Source of the DNA: Halalkalibacter sp. APA_J-10(15)
Lineage (GTDB): Bacteria > Bacillota > Bacilli > Bacillales > Bacillaceae_D
Length of the DNA stretch: 64,000 nucleotides
Direction of reading: 5' to 3'
NCBI RefSeq assembly: GCF_023017105.1
Contig: NZ_JALKEV010000001.1
Location: 310,001 to 374,000, forward strand
Made by a program: the position numbers and the translations under genes. The notes below the pieces were generated by a model, which was not told the DNA's origin, did no database searches, and saw only the letters and a list, made by a program, of their open reading frames with translations. The stretch's first letter is position 1. Each line of letters opens with the position of its first letter. This document shows positions 10,032 to 19,500 of this stretch, in pieces.

Positions 10032-10853
10032 ATGCTTCGCGGACTATATGGAGCGGCTGCTGGAATGGTGGCTCAACAAAATCGACAAGAAATGTTGTCA
10101 AATAATTTGGCAAATGCAAATACACCAGGCTTTAAAGCAGATCAGGCATCATTACGCTCATTTCCTAATATGCTCTTACATGCAGTCGATACTCAAGCGA
10201 TGCCGGGTAGACGCTCATATCCGATCGGGGAGCTAACGACAGGCGTGTATCTCCAAGAGCGAATGCCTAATTTTAAGCAAGGTGATTTAGTCGAGTCAGG
10301 AAACGCGACGGATATCGCGTTATTGCAGGGGGTCTTACCTGAGAATGAAGATGGTCGTGAGATGGCTTTATTTTATACGATCGAACATAATGAGGATGAG
10401 ATTCGTTATAGTCGTAACGGTCATTTTACAGTTGATGGCGAAGGGTTCCTCACAACAGCACAAGGACGCTATGTTCTTGATGTCGATGGTGAACGAATTC
10501 AAGTGGATAACGAGAACTTTATTGTGACACCAAATGGAATCGTCACAAATGAAGCCGGAGATCAGGTTGGACAGATTAATGTCGTTGTAGCAGAGGACCC
10601 GATGCTTTTAGTGAAGGAAGGCGATGGACTACTACGCTTTACAGAAGAGGGAGAGCTTCCTTCTGTTGTAGGCGATGATGAGATAGCGTATCAGCTGCAG
10701 CAAGGCTTTACGGAACGCTCGAATGTCGATGCAGGACAAACGATGACGGAAATGATGACAGCTTATCGTGCATTTGAAGCGAATCAACGTGTCTTGCAGG
10801 CTTACGACCAAAGCCTAGAAAAGGCAGTGAATGAAGTTGGACGGATTGGATAA
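10032..10853 (+). CDS. flhO: Flagellar basal-body rod protein FlhO (FlgF/FlgG family)
   Basis: Distal or proximal rod component of the flagellar basal body, exported by the flagellar type III system without a cleaved signal. The 273-aa product has the N-terminal rod motif (MVAQQNRQEMLSNNLANANTPGFKAD), a beta-rich middle with the YSRNGHFTVDGEGFLTTAQG segment, and the C-terminal helix (MTEMMTAYRAFEANQRVLQAYDQ). ATG 10032 fits the ribosome site GGGGGA better than ATG 10026 two codons before. flhP follows after 12 bp, the same pair as downstream of mbl in B. subtilis. Confidence 0.93.
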   Translation: MLRGLYGAAAGMVAQQNRQEMLSNNLANANTPGFKADQASLRSFPNMLLHAVDTQAMPGRRSYPIGELTTGVYLQERMPNFKQGDLVESGNATDIALLQGVLPENEDGREMALFYTIEHNEDEIRYSRNGHFTVDGEGFLTTAQGRYVLDVDGERIQVDNENFIVTPNGIVTNEAGDQVGQINVVVAEDPMLLVKEGDGLLRFTEEGELPSVVGDDEIAYQLQQGFTERSNVDAGQTMTEMMTAYRAFEANQRVLQAYDQSLEKAVNEVGRIG

Positions 10854-10865
10854 GGGGGTTAGAGG

Positions 10866-11708
10866 ATGAATACATCAATGATTGCAGGCGCTGTGACGAT
10901 GGGACAATTACAGAAAAAAATTGATACGATCTCCAATAACGTGGCGAATGTGAATACAAATGGATTTAAACGTCGAGAAGCAACCTTTTCTGATTTACTT
11001 TTCCAACAAGTGTACAATCAGACAAACCTTCAAATGGAGGGAGGACGTCTAACTCCTGATGGAATTAGAGTTGGATCAGGTGCACGATTGGCACAAACAG
11101 CTCTACGCTTAGAGCAAGGATCACTACTCACAACAGAGCGCGAGCTTGATTTTGCTTTGACAGAGCGCGATGTCTTTTTTCAAATTGAAGCGGTTGTCGG
11201 CGGAGAGGTGACAGAGCAGCTTACTCGCGATGGAGCATTTTACTTAACGGAAAGTGTCGATAATCCCGGTGAATGGTCGATTGTCACATCTGATGGAAGC
11301 TTTGTTCTTAGTGCAACAGGGGAACGGATGAATGTTCCTGAGAACTTCCAATCTCTTGAACTAGCGGGTAACGGAATGCTTGTCGCAACATTAGAGGATG
11401 GTGCTCAGCAAGATGTCGGCCAAATTGGACTTACTCGTGTGTTAAAGCCACAACTCCTAACTGCGACTGGTGATAATCGTTACGCTGTTCCGAATTTGGC
11501 TGAGTTAGGATTTGATGAGGCTGACGTGATTGAAGCAGCCGCTATCACACCACAACTCGTTCAGCAAGGGGTATTGGAAGGTTCAAATGTGGATTTGTCT
11601 AATGAGATGAATGAACTCATTCAAGCACAGCGTCATTTTCAATTTAATGGACAGTCGATTTCAATTGCAGATGATATGGCTGGTCTAATAAACGGAATCC
11701 GAAGATAA
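10866..11708 (+). CDS. flhP: Flagellar hook-basal body protein FlhP (FlgG family)
   Basis: Second rod protein of the flhO-flhP pair, 280 aa. It shows the same three parts as its neighbour: N-terminal helix with ISNNVANVNTNGFKRREATF, beta-domain with TRDGAFYLTES, and C-terminal SNEMNELIQAQRHFQFNGQSI. GGGGGTTAGAGG precedes the ATG. The product should assemble in the rod outside the membrane after export by the flagellar secretion apparatus. It is probably co-transcribed with flhO and the small membrane protein gene that follows. Confidence 0.93.
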   Translation: MNTSMIAGAVTMGQLQKKIDTISNNVANVNTNGFKRREATFSDLLFQQVYNQTNLQMEGGRLTPDGIRVGSGARLAQTALRLEQGSLLTTERELDFALTERDVFFQIEAVVGGEVTEQLTRDGAFYLTESVDNPGEWSIVTSDGSFVLSATGERMNVPENFQSLELAGNGMLVATLEDGAQQDVGQIGLTRVLKPQLLTATGDNRYAVPNLAELGFDEADVIEAAAITPQLVQQGVLEGSNVDLSNEMNELIQAQRHFQFNGQSISIADDMAGLINGIRR

Positions 11709-11735
11709 GCGTGATTTAGATTTGGGGAGTATACG

Positions 11736-12086
11736 ATGACTGAAAAGAAGGCAACTAAAAACGTGAAAGAAGCGAATAAGGAAGAGCCGATCGTTCAACA
11801 GGAACCTGTTGAACAGAATACAAGCTCTCAAGCGATCGATGAGTCAGCACAACAGGTCGAAACAAATGATGATGAACACTCAAAACAGAGATATCGTCGT
11901 AAACGCCTGCGCTTGCGGATGATCCCAATTTGGCTACGAATTTTTCTTTCGATCGTGCTCATTGGTGGTAGCTTTCTCGTTGGACTGATGGTTGGCTTTG
12001 GTATTGTCGGAGACGGGGACAACCCAGCTGAAATTTTAAAGCCAGATTTATGGTATTATTTAATGGACATGATCCGAGGAAGGTAG
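11736..12086 (+). CDS. EpuA-like small membrane protein (annotated DNA-directed RNA polymerase subunit beta family)
   Basis: A 116-aa protein with a long polar, Glu/Gln-rich N-terminus (residues 1-55), a basic patch (QRYRRKRLRLRM) and one membrane segment (IFLSIVLIGGSFLVGLMVGFGIV) followed by GDGDNPAEILKPDLW. The C-terminal half matches the EpuA family (PF11772), often mislabelled as an RNA polymerase beta subunit because of an old fusion entry. The basic patch before the helix predicts a cytoplasmic N-terminus. Function unknown. A terminator hairpin overlaps the stop codon. Confidence 0.8.
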   Translation: MTEKKATKNVKEANKEEPIVQQEPVEQNTSSQAIDESAQQVETNDDEHSKQRYRRKRLRLRMIPIWLRIFLSIVLIGGSFLVGLMVGFGIVGDGDNPAEILKPDLWYYLMDMIRGR

Positions 12087-12101
12087 CTTCCTCGGCTTTT
12101 T
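12074..12101 (+). terminator. Terminator of the mbl-flhO-flhP group
   Basis: CCGAGGAAG (12074-12082), loop GTAG, CTTCCTCGG (12087-12095), then CTTTTTCTGTTT. The loop contains the TAG stop of the preceding gene, so termination and translation end overlap. Confidence 0.9.
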
Positions 12102-12146
12102 CTGTTTCTCATAGACCTGAATGATTCGCATTGGAAAAGAAAATTA

Positions 12147-12155
12147 TGGTATAAT
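12147..12155 (+). promoter_or_regulatory. Extended -10 promoter of fabZ
   Basis: TGGTATAAT is a perfect extended -10 (TGnTATAAT). No good -35 is present (TTCGCA at 12125-12130 would give a 19-bp spacer), which extended -10 promoters tolerate. Its position means the open frame starting at ATG 12156 cannot be the translated start. Confidence 0.7.
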
Positions 12156-12188
12156 ATGAAAAAAACATCTTGGAAAGGGATGAGGTTA

Positions 12189-12611
12189 TTGCTTACAGTT
12201 GAAGAAATTAAAGAAATCATTCCACATCGTTATCCTTTTTTATTAATTGATCGTATTGTTGAATTAGAAGAGGGACAGAAGGCTGTAGGAATTAAAAATG
12301 TAACGGCAAATGAGGAGTTTTTTAATGGACATTTTCCAGAATACCCTGTTATGCCAGGAGTGCTTATTGTAGAAGCTCTTGCTCAAGTTGGGGCAGTTGC
12401 TATTTTGAAGGTCGAAGCCAATAGAGGGAAATTAGCGATGTTTGCCGGGATTGATAAGTGTCGCTTTAAGAAACAAGTGAAGCCGGGAGATCAACTAAGA
12501 CTAGAGGTTGAAATTACTCGTATGAAGGGCCCAATCGGAAAAGGACATGCAGTGGCTTCAGTAGATGGTGAAGTGGCAGCGGAGCTTGATATGACCTTTG
12601 CTATTCAATAG
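12189..12611 (+). CDS. fabZ: (3R)-hydroxyacyl-ACP dehydratase FabZ
   Basis: Dehydrates 3-hydroxyacyl-ACP to trans-2-enoyl-ACP in type II fatty acid synthesis. The 140-aa hot-dog protein has [18 protein letters not shown] and the active-site segment [21 protein letters not shown] with the catalytic His and Glu. I place the start at TTG 12189 ([10 protein letters not shown]), behind AAAGGGATGAGG; ATG 12180 is in frame but overlaps that site, and ATG 12156 overlaps the promoter -10. FabZ lies near mbl and flhOP in B. subtilis too. Confidence 0.95.
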   Translation: MLTVEEIKEIIPHRYPFLLIDRIVELEEGQKAVGIKNVTANEEFFNGHFPEYPVMPGVLIVEALAQVGAVAILKVEANRGKLAMFAGIDKCRFKKQVKPGDQLRLEVEITRMKGPIGKGHAVASVDGEVAAELDMTFAIQ

Positions 12612-12660
12612 CCGGAAAAGTACGATTCATTTCACGTCATGATGAAGGAGAGGCCCACTC

Positions 12661-14328
12661 ATGAATCAAGCTTTTACTCGTTTTGTCGAAAATGATAAGA
12701 ATATAGAAACGCTCGTTCATTGTATGAATGATGGTGTACTGTTAATCGATAATCATATGCGCATTATCGCTGTGAATCCAGCGTTTGAGCAAATGACTCA
12801 TTTTTCCTGCAATGACGTTTTAAATCAGCCTATTCGTGACGTTTTGATTGATGATGGACAAACAGTAGAACGCCTATTTCAGTCGGTCATGACTGGAGAA
12901 GGTTGGTCAGGTGACATTAGATTTTTGCGACACGAAGGAGAATCTTTTTGGTCGGCGTTGTCGATTACGAAGGTCGAGCAGCAGTCAGGAATTTGTTATT
13001 ATATTGGTATAATGCGCGATATTTCAGAGAAGAAAGCGAAAGAAGAGAAGCTTACCTATTTGTCAAACTATGATCAGTTAACGAAGTTACCTAACCGTCA
13101 TATGTTGATGGTGCTTGCGGAAAGTGCGATCAGGCAAGAAGAACATGAATCCGGTCGATTAGACATCCTTTTCTTTGACTTAGATCGTTTTGAAAAGATC
13201 AACAAAAATTATGGCTATGAAATGGGTGATCAGCTTATCTTGCAAGTAGCGCAACGCTTACGCCATATTGTGGGTGAGAGCATTGTGAGTCGTGTGAGCG
13301 GTGATGAATTTATCATATTATTAAAGAACTATACTCATACTAAAACACTAGAGATGATTGAACAGATCTTCCGTGCCTTCGAAAGGCCTTTTGCCATCGG
13401 TAATCATACCTTTATCGTGACGATTAGTATGGGGGTCAGCTCGTTTCCTGAGAATGGAGGAGACGTGACGACTTTATTGCAAAATGCCGATAGTGCTCTA
13501 TTCCATGCAAAAATGGAAGGGCGCAATCATTATGTTTATTATAGAACGACAATGAATGATCGTGTCGGACAGGAGCTTGCTCTTGAACAGGGATTATTTG
13601 AAGCGTTGAAAAGCGATGAACTCGAGGTCTTTTACCAGCTTCAGGTTGATGTAGAAACATCAGAGCCATATGGAGTCGAAGCGCTCGTTCGCTGGAATCA
13701 TCCTACACACGGAGTGATGGCTCCGGGTGTATTTCTACCGATTGCGGAAGAGATGGGGATTCTTGCTCATATTGATGAATGGGTCTTAAATCAAGCTTGT
13801 AGTCAAGGGAAGAAATGGCATGACGCAGGCCGCGAGCTTGTTGTGTCTGTGAATGTGTCAAAAGCCTTTTTTAAACAGCCTGACTTTATCAAACGAGTCG
13901 AGAAGGCACTAATGCTTTCCGATTTAGAGCCTGATTATTTGTGCTTAGAAATAACGGAAAATACGGCTGCTCTACAAGTTGACGATATTCGTGAGAAGTT
14001 AAGGGTTTTAAAGGGAGTGGGTATTCACGTTTCATTAGATGACTTTGGAACTGGCTACTCCTCCTTGAGTCAGCTAAACCTATTCCCGATTGATACGTTG
14101 AAAATCGACCAATCCTTTGTACGTGGTGAACCATCGCAAACGAAAAATGCGATTGTCAGGTTGATCATCGGTATGGCCAAAACATTGGGTGTTAGTGTGA
14201 TATGCGAAGGGGTTGAAACGGAGGAGCAGCTTCAATTATTAAAGGACGAAGGGTGTAAGCACGCCCAAGGCTATTATTTCAGTAAGCCTGTCCCGTCCGC
14301 TCAATGTGAGGCATTAATGAGAGTATAG
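12661..14328 (+). CDS. PAS-GGDEF-EAL protein (cyclic di-GMP turnover)
   Basis: Cytoplasmic signalling protein of 555 aa. Domains in order: PAS (residues 12-125, with DGVLLIDNHMRIIAVNPAFEQMT), GGDEF (130-290) and EAL (300-555). The GGDEF signature reads SGDEF, a variant seen in some active cyclases, so synthesis is possible but not assured. The EAL domain keeps EALVRW, ENTAAL, DDFGTGYSSL and the late CEGVET and QGYYFSKP motifs, so phosphodiesterase activity is likely. No membrane segment is visible. The ribosome site AAGGAGAGG precedes the ATG. It is a single-gene unit with its own terminator. Confidence 0.92.
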   Translation: MNQAFTRFVENDKNIETLVHCMNDGVLLIDNHMRIIAVNPAFEQMTHFSCNDVLNQPIRDVLIDDGQTVERLFQSVMTGEGWSGDIRFLRHEGESFWSALSITKVEQQSGICYYIGIMRDISEKKAKEEKLTYLSNYDQLTKLPNRHMLMVLAESAIRQEEHESGRLDILFFDLDRFEKINKNYGYEMGDQLILQVAQRLRHIVGESIVSRVSGDEFIILLKNYTHTKTLEMIEQIFRAFERPFAIGNHTFIVTISMGVSSFPENGGDVTTLLQNADSALFHAKMEGRNHYVYYRTTMNDRVGQELALEQGLFEALKSDELEVFYQLQVDVETSEPYGVEALVRWNHPTHGVMAPGVFLPIAEEMGILAHIDEWVLNQACSQGKKWHDAGRELVVSVNVSKAFFKQPDFIKRVEKALMLSDLEPDYLCLEITENTAALQVDDIREKLRVLKGVGIHVSLDDFGTGYSSLSQLNLFPIDTLKIDQSFVRGEPSQTKNAIVRLIIGMAKTLGVSVICEGVETEEQLQLLKDEGCKHAQGYYFSKPVPSAQCEALMRV

Positions 14329-14351
14329 GGAAATGAAAGAGCGACTATGAT

Positions 14352-14403
14352 GAGCCACTGAATAAGGACACACTCCTTTTCAGTGGCTTTGATTTGACTT
14401 TTT
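14352..14403 (+). terminator. Terminator of the GGDEF/EAL gene (CACTGAAAAAGT family)
   Basis: AGCCACTGAATAAGGA (14353-14368) pairs with TCCTTTTCAGTGGCT (14374-14388) with one bulge, then TTGATTTGACTTTTTT. It shares the CCACTGAA core with the other hairpins of the family. Confidence 0.8.
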
Positions 14404-14619
14404 TGCGCGCTTGATAAGACAAACCCATTCGTATCAAGGGGTTTCACACATTATTTAAAGAACAGCGAGAAGTTAAAAATCAAACGATTTCAGCATCCTT
14501 GCGCACCGATTTTCTGATGGTGAGAATTCATATTAATTTGTACAAATATGAATATAGTGGATAATGCAGGTGAATACTACAACACAGCTAGACAATTTCC
14601 AACATGGAGGTATCACAAT

Positions 14620-14901
14620 ATGATGAAAAAATGGTTAAAATCAATCACAATTGCTGTTTTGACAGTGGGGTTAATTACAGCATGTGCACCAGCTGAAGAA
14701 GAACCAGCGCCAGAAGATCCAATTATGGAAGATGGTAATGGTATTGATGATCCAGCTCAAACGCCAGATGAAGAGTCGCCGATGGATGAGCCACTCGAAA
14801 CAGATCCAGAGGCAGATATGGATGATCCTGAGGAACAAATCGACGTTGATTTAGAAGACGATGAGACTGGTGATGAATTAGCAGAGGACGAGGACAATTA
14901 A
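14620..14901 (+). CDS. Small acidic lipoprotein
   Basis: A 93-aa exported lipoprotein of unknown function. Signal peptide MMKKWLKSITIAVLTVGL ends in the lipobox ITAC (Cys21 or Cys22, depending on which of the two start Met is used). The mature part is almost only Glu, Asp, Pro and short polar residues (PAEEEPAPEDP, DPEADMDDPEEQ), with no recognisable fold. GGAGGT precedes the ATG at 14620; the open frame reaches back to 14548 but lacks a signal there. Such acidic surface lipoproteins are frequent in alkaliphilic Bacillaceae (inference). Single-gene unit with its own terminator. Confidence 0.8.
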   Translation: MMKKWLKSITIAVLTVGLITACAPAEEEPAPEDPIMEDGNGIDDPAQTPDEESPMDEPLETDPEADMDDPEEQIDVDLEDDETGDELAEDEDN

Positions 14902-14909
14902 GGAAGAAG

Positions 14910-14939
14910 GGGAACTCCGATAAGCGGGGTTCCCTTTTT
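14910..14939 (+). terminator. Terminator of the acidic lipoprotein gene
   Basis: GGGAACTCC (14910-14918) pairs with GGGGTTCCC (14926-14934) with one G-T pair, followed by TTTTT. Clear intrinsic terminator. Confidence 0.88.
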
Positions 14940-15105
14940 CATGTGGTGAGAGAAGGGGGTGTCGAATTGTGCCGTATGAGCGCTTACACGATTTAAAGCG
15001 CACTGAAACGTAATTTTGTGCATGTCAACCCAAAAAAGGTGCTTTCACTACCGGAACAAGTATGCCCTTCACATTAAACCTTCGTTAGAAATGAGGGGAA
15101 TCTTC

Positions 15106-15134
15106 TTGACGTTAATAGGACGAGAAATTACAAT
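15106..15134 (+). promoter_or_regulatory. Promoter of the RND efflux operon
   Basis: TTGACG (15106-15111), spacer exactly 17 bp, TACAAT (15129-15134). A good sigma-A type promoter; the expected start point, near 15141, lies just before the palindromic operator. Confidence 0.75.
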
Positions 15135-15149
15135 CAAAGTAGCGTTAAA

Positions 15150-15163
15150 ACTGACTGGTCAGT
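15150..15163 (+). promoter_or_regulatory. Probable TetR operator of the efflux operon
   Basis: Perfect inverted repeat ACTGAC-TG-GTCAGT, the usual form of TetR/AcrR half-sites. It sits immediately downstream of the predicted transcription start, where bound repressor would block the polymerase. The third gene of the operon encodes a TetR protein, the obvious candidate ligand. Confidence 0.75.
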
Positions 15164-15201
15164 CGGGGTGTTTGTGAAAGAAAAAAGAGGAGTGGAGAAG
15201 T

Positions 15202-16557
15202 GTGACGATGAAATCATTACGAGCATGGACAGTAGGCTTTTTTGTACTGTTTCTTGCAGCTTGCGGATCAGATGTAGAGACAGAAGCTGAGCCAGAGGAA
15301 ACAGCAGTAGCGGTAGAGGAAGTGATACAGGGGGACATTGTCGGCGAGAACCGTTTTATCGGACAAGTTCAAGCTGGTGGCCAACAGGTCGTGATGCCTA
15401 AGGTGGCAGGTGAAGTAGTTGAAGTGCTTGTCGAAAAAGGGGATCAAGTTGAAGAGGGCGATGTGCTAGCCCGCTTGGACGATCGCGACTTACGATTACA
15501 GCTTGAAGCTGATGAGGCGCAATTAGAGCAGGCGCGTAGTGGGCTTCGCCGAGCAGAAAATGGTAAGACACAGGCAGAGGCCAATGTGAGCCAAGCACAA
15601 TCACAGCTTCGTCAAGCAGAGCAAGGATTAAAGGATGCTAATAAGGCGAAAAATGATCAAGAGCATGCGTTAGAAGAACAAATTGCTGAAACGGAGCGGA
15701 TGGTTGATCAGCTGCGAGAATCATTAGAAGAGGGGGGCGCAACCGAAGAGCAGGTGGAGCAAGCGGAGCAGCTTCTGCAAGGGTTGCTTGCCTCACAATC
15801 GGGTGGAAATGCGCAAATGAGTGCAGAGCAAAGTATAGCATCGATTGAAGCATCTGTTGATCAGGCCGAAACGGGTGTTGATATGGCGCGCTCATCTGTC
15901 ACAGAAGCCGATCTAGCTGTAGATGAGGCTAAACGCATGGTCGAGCAAGCCGAGCAAGCTGTGGAACGGTCGCAGGAGCGATTAGATGATGCGATTATTC
16001 GTGCAACGGCAGACGGAGAGGTGTTGGCGGTTGAAGCGAGTGAGGGTGATATCGTCTCCCCACAAGCACCGTTTGCTCAGCTGATCTCACTTGATTCGGT
16101 TATCGTTACGTTAAATGTCACAGCCGATCAGCTCAGCTACTTCTCACTTGAGCAGGAGTTAGAGGTGGAGATTAGTAGCGTCAGTGATATGCAAACAGGT
16201 GAGGTCACGTTCATTGCTCCATCTGTTAATGATTCACGTCTCTTTCCAATTGAAATAGAGCTTACAAATACAGAAGCCGATATCCGCCAAGGAATGGTCG
16301 CTTCAGTCTTTGTTGAGGAAGTGTTGGTTGAGGATGAGCAAATTGTTCCAACAGAGGCGATTCTAGAAAGTCAAGGACGGGCATTTGTCTTCGTTGTAGA
16401 AAAAGGTACAGCACGCGAAGTAGAAGTAGAGGTCATTCGCTTTGATAGTGAGCAATCGGCGATTAGTGGAGAAATCGAAGTAGGAGATCAAGTCGTGGTA
16501 AAAGGTCAGCATCTTATTGACGATGGCGACTTCGTTCGTATCGTCGAGGAGGTGTAA
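15202..16557 (+). CDS. RND efflux periplasmic-adaptor-type lipoprotein (HlyD/AcrA family)
   Basis: Membrane-fusion protein partner of the RND pump encoded next. The 451-aa product has a signal peptide ending in lipobox LAAC (Cys21), a biotinyl-lipoyl-like half-motif (VAGEVVEVLVEKGDQVEEGDVLARLDDRDL), a long Gln/Glu/Ala-rich coiled coil (about residues 95-260), the second lipoyl half (ATADGEVLAVEASEGDIVSP) and a beta-barrel region. GTG 15202 and ATG 15208 both fit the site GAGGAGTGGAG. In a Gram-positive cell there is no outer membrane, so it probably stabilises the pump at the cell surface. Two bases separate its stop from the pump gene. Confidence 0.92.
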   Translation: MTMKSLRAWTVGFFVLFLAACGSDVETEAEPEETAVAVEEVIQGDIVGENRFIGQVQAGGQQVVMPKVAGEVVEVLVEKGDQVEEGDVLARLDDRDLRLQLEADEAQLEQARSGLRRAENGKTQAEANVSQAQSQLRQAEQGLKDANKAKNDQEHALEEQIAETERMVDQLRESLEEGGATEEQVEQAEQLLQGLLASQSGGNAQMSAEQSIASIEASVDQAETGVDMARSSVTEADLAVDEAKRMVEQAEQAVERSQERLDDAIIRATADGEVLAVEASEGDIVSPQAPFAQLISLDSVIVTLNVTADQLSYFSLEQELEVEISSVSDMQTGEVTFIAPSVNDSRLFPIEIELTNTEADIRQGMVASVFVEEVLVEDEQIVPTEAILESQGRAFVFVVEKGTAREVEVEVIRFDSEQSAISGEIEVGDQVVVKGQHLIDDGDFVRIVEEV

Positions 16558-16559
16558 GT

Positions 16560-19500
16560 ATGAGGTTAGTTGAAACGTCAGTCAAACGTCCTGTCGGGGT
16601 GATTATGCTCGTCTTAGCGGCACTCGTCCTCGGTGGGATCTCATTGAAAAATTTATCGATTGATTTATTCCCGAATATCGATGTACCTGTTGCGGTCATT
16701 GCTACCTCCTATCAAGGTGCAGCTCCACAGGAAATGGAACAGCTCGTAACGAGGCCGGTCGAATCGGCAGTGGGCTCTATTGAAGGGGTACAAGCGATTG
16801 AATCGATGTCACAAGCAGGATCATCACTAGTGATTCTACAGTTTGACTGGGGACGAAACATTGATGAATCGATGAACGCCATTAGAGAGCGGGTCGACCA
16901 GGTCGTTGGCGTTTTGCCAGAGGATGCTGGACGTCCATCGATCTTACGCTTTGATCCTCAGCAGCTTCCAGTTATGTGGGTCGGGGTGTCTGGTGCTTCA
17001 CCGGACATATTACAGCAGCTCGCTGAAAGTGATATTCAACCAGCATTTGAGCGAGTGGACGGTGTCGCATCGGTTTCAATTGAAGGTGGATTAACGCGAG
17101 AGATTCAAGTGCAAATGGATCAAGCACGGCTCGCTTCCTATGGTTTAAATGGTACACAAATTGTCCAAGCAATATCCACAGAAAATCAATCGGTTTCGGC
17201 TGGGACACTAGCGAGGGGAACGCAAGATTTACAGCTACGAATCAATGGTGATTTCACAACTGTTGAAGATATAGGAGATACGCCAGTTATGCTTCCATCT
17301 GGCGGAACGATTACAGTGAATGATGTCGCAAATGTGACAGATACATTCCGTACACCTGATCTACGCTCGGAGGTTAATGGCTCCGAAGCGGTCGTATTAT
17401 CGATTATGAAGCAGTCGGATGGAAATACGGTTGAAGTAGCTGACAACATGTACCGCGCAATTGAGCAAGTACAAGATGAATTAGCGGACAGCGAATTTTC
17501 AGTTGATGTGATTATTGATACGTCGGACTTTATTCGCCAATCGATTTCAAGCGTTGTGAACAATATGCTCATCGGTGCGGTACTATCGATTATTGTGTTA
17601 CTCGTATTTTTACGCAGTATCCGAACGACGCTCGTTATCGGAATTTCGATTCCAATTGCGATCATTTCGACGTTTACGCTCATGTATTTTACTGGAGAAA
17701 CGTTAAATGTCCTTTCGATGGGTGGACTCGCACTCGGGCTCGGAATGATGGTCGACAGCTCGATTGTCATATTGGAAAATATCTTTAGTAAACGCCAGCA
17801 AGGCTATTCGATGAAAGAAGCAGCAAAGGAAGGTGGATCAGAGCTAGCATCAGCTGTGCTCGCATCGACATTAACGAGCGTGGTTGTATTCTTACCCATT
17901 GTCTTCGTTGAAGGGTTAGCATCTGAAATTTTCAGACCGCTCGCTTATACAGTCGCCTTTGCCTTGTTCGCCTCGCTCGTCGTCTCGTTAACACTTATTC
18001 CCATGCTGTCATCGAAGCTGCTTTCAAAAGTGAAGGTCGATGAGCCTGAGGAGAAGAAAGGCTTTGATCGCTGGTTTGAAAAAGGGACCAATGTGTACGA
18101 GCGTGTCTTAAATTGGGCACTCATTAAGCGTAAGACGACGGTCTTGCTAACCGGATTAGCGATTGTGGCAAGCTTGGCGTTAACACCGTTTATCGGGATG
18201 TCCTTTATCCCTGAAGCTGACCAAGGACAAGTGCAAATGAATGTTGTGACGCAGACAGGGACAAGGCTTGCGGAGCTTGATGAAATAGCAGAACGCGTCA
18301 ATGAAACGCTTCAGCCATATGAGGAGATCATTGATACAAGCTATGCGATGATTGGCGGTAGCTCACAAGGTATGGGTGGTGGCTCAAGTGAAATTGAGTT
18401 TATTATTCAACTTGTTCAGCCGTCAGATCGAAGCATGACGACCGAGGAATTCGTTCAATCGCTTAGTGATGAAATGGACGACCTACCAGGTGCCGAAACG
18501 ACAATTGCCACTGTTGACGCTGGACTCGGAGGCGGTTCACCGATTCAAATTGATATTAGTGGACCCGACTTGGACGTTCTCGAAGATTTAGCCCAGCAGG
18601 TCATGTGGATGATTGAAGATAATGAAGGTATTACGAATGTAGATAGTACGGTTAATGAAGGAAGCCCAGAGCTACAAATTGTCGTTGATCGTGAGATGGC
18701 GGCACAATACGGATTAACGCAGCAGCAAGTCATGAATGAAATCATGCTCGGCTATAATGGCCAAGTGGCGACACGTTATCGTGAAGCGGGGAATGAATTT
18801 GATGTGCGTGTCATTTTACCAGAGGAGTCACGACAAACGATTCAAGATGTCGAAACGTTGATGATCCATAATCAGCAAGGTGCGGAAATTCCGCTATCAA
18901 ATATTGCTGAATTACGTCAGATTCAAGGGCCAACCGAAATAAACCGCAGCAATCAGCAGCGAGAGGTGAGAGTGACGAGTGACATCGTCGGTGTAGACCT
19001 TGGAACGGCAACAACGCAAATCGAACGACAATTAGAACGAATGAACCAGCCAGATGGCTACACGATGTCGATTGGTGGACAGTCACAAGAGATGATCGAT
19101 GCCTTTGAGCAGCTCATCCTAGCATTCTTACTATCGATTTTCCTCGTGTATATGGTGATGGCGATCCAATTTGAATCATTCCTGTTCCCTTTTATCATCA
19201 TGTTCTCTCTACCAACGATGCTTGTCGGAGTTCTCGGAGGATTATTCATTACGAATGAGCCGTTAAGTGTACCAGCCTTTGTCGGGGTCATTATGCTCGC
19301 TGGAATTGTCGTCAATAACGCGATTGTACTTGTGAGCTACATTAATATTTTGCGGGAAAAAGGATTCGACCGTCACGAAGCGATTATTGAATCCGGTAGG
19401 TCGCGTTTGCGTCCGATCTTCATGACGACGTTAACGACCGCTCTAGCGATGGTGCCACTTGCACTGGGACTTGGTCAAGGTGCTGAAGCACAAACACCAA

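Noticed and set aside
17186-17770. 194-aa minus-strand open frame inside the RND pump gene
   Set aside because: Antisense shadow caused by codon bias of the real gene; no independent support.
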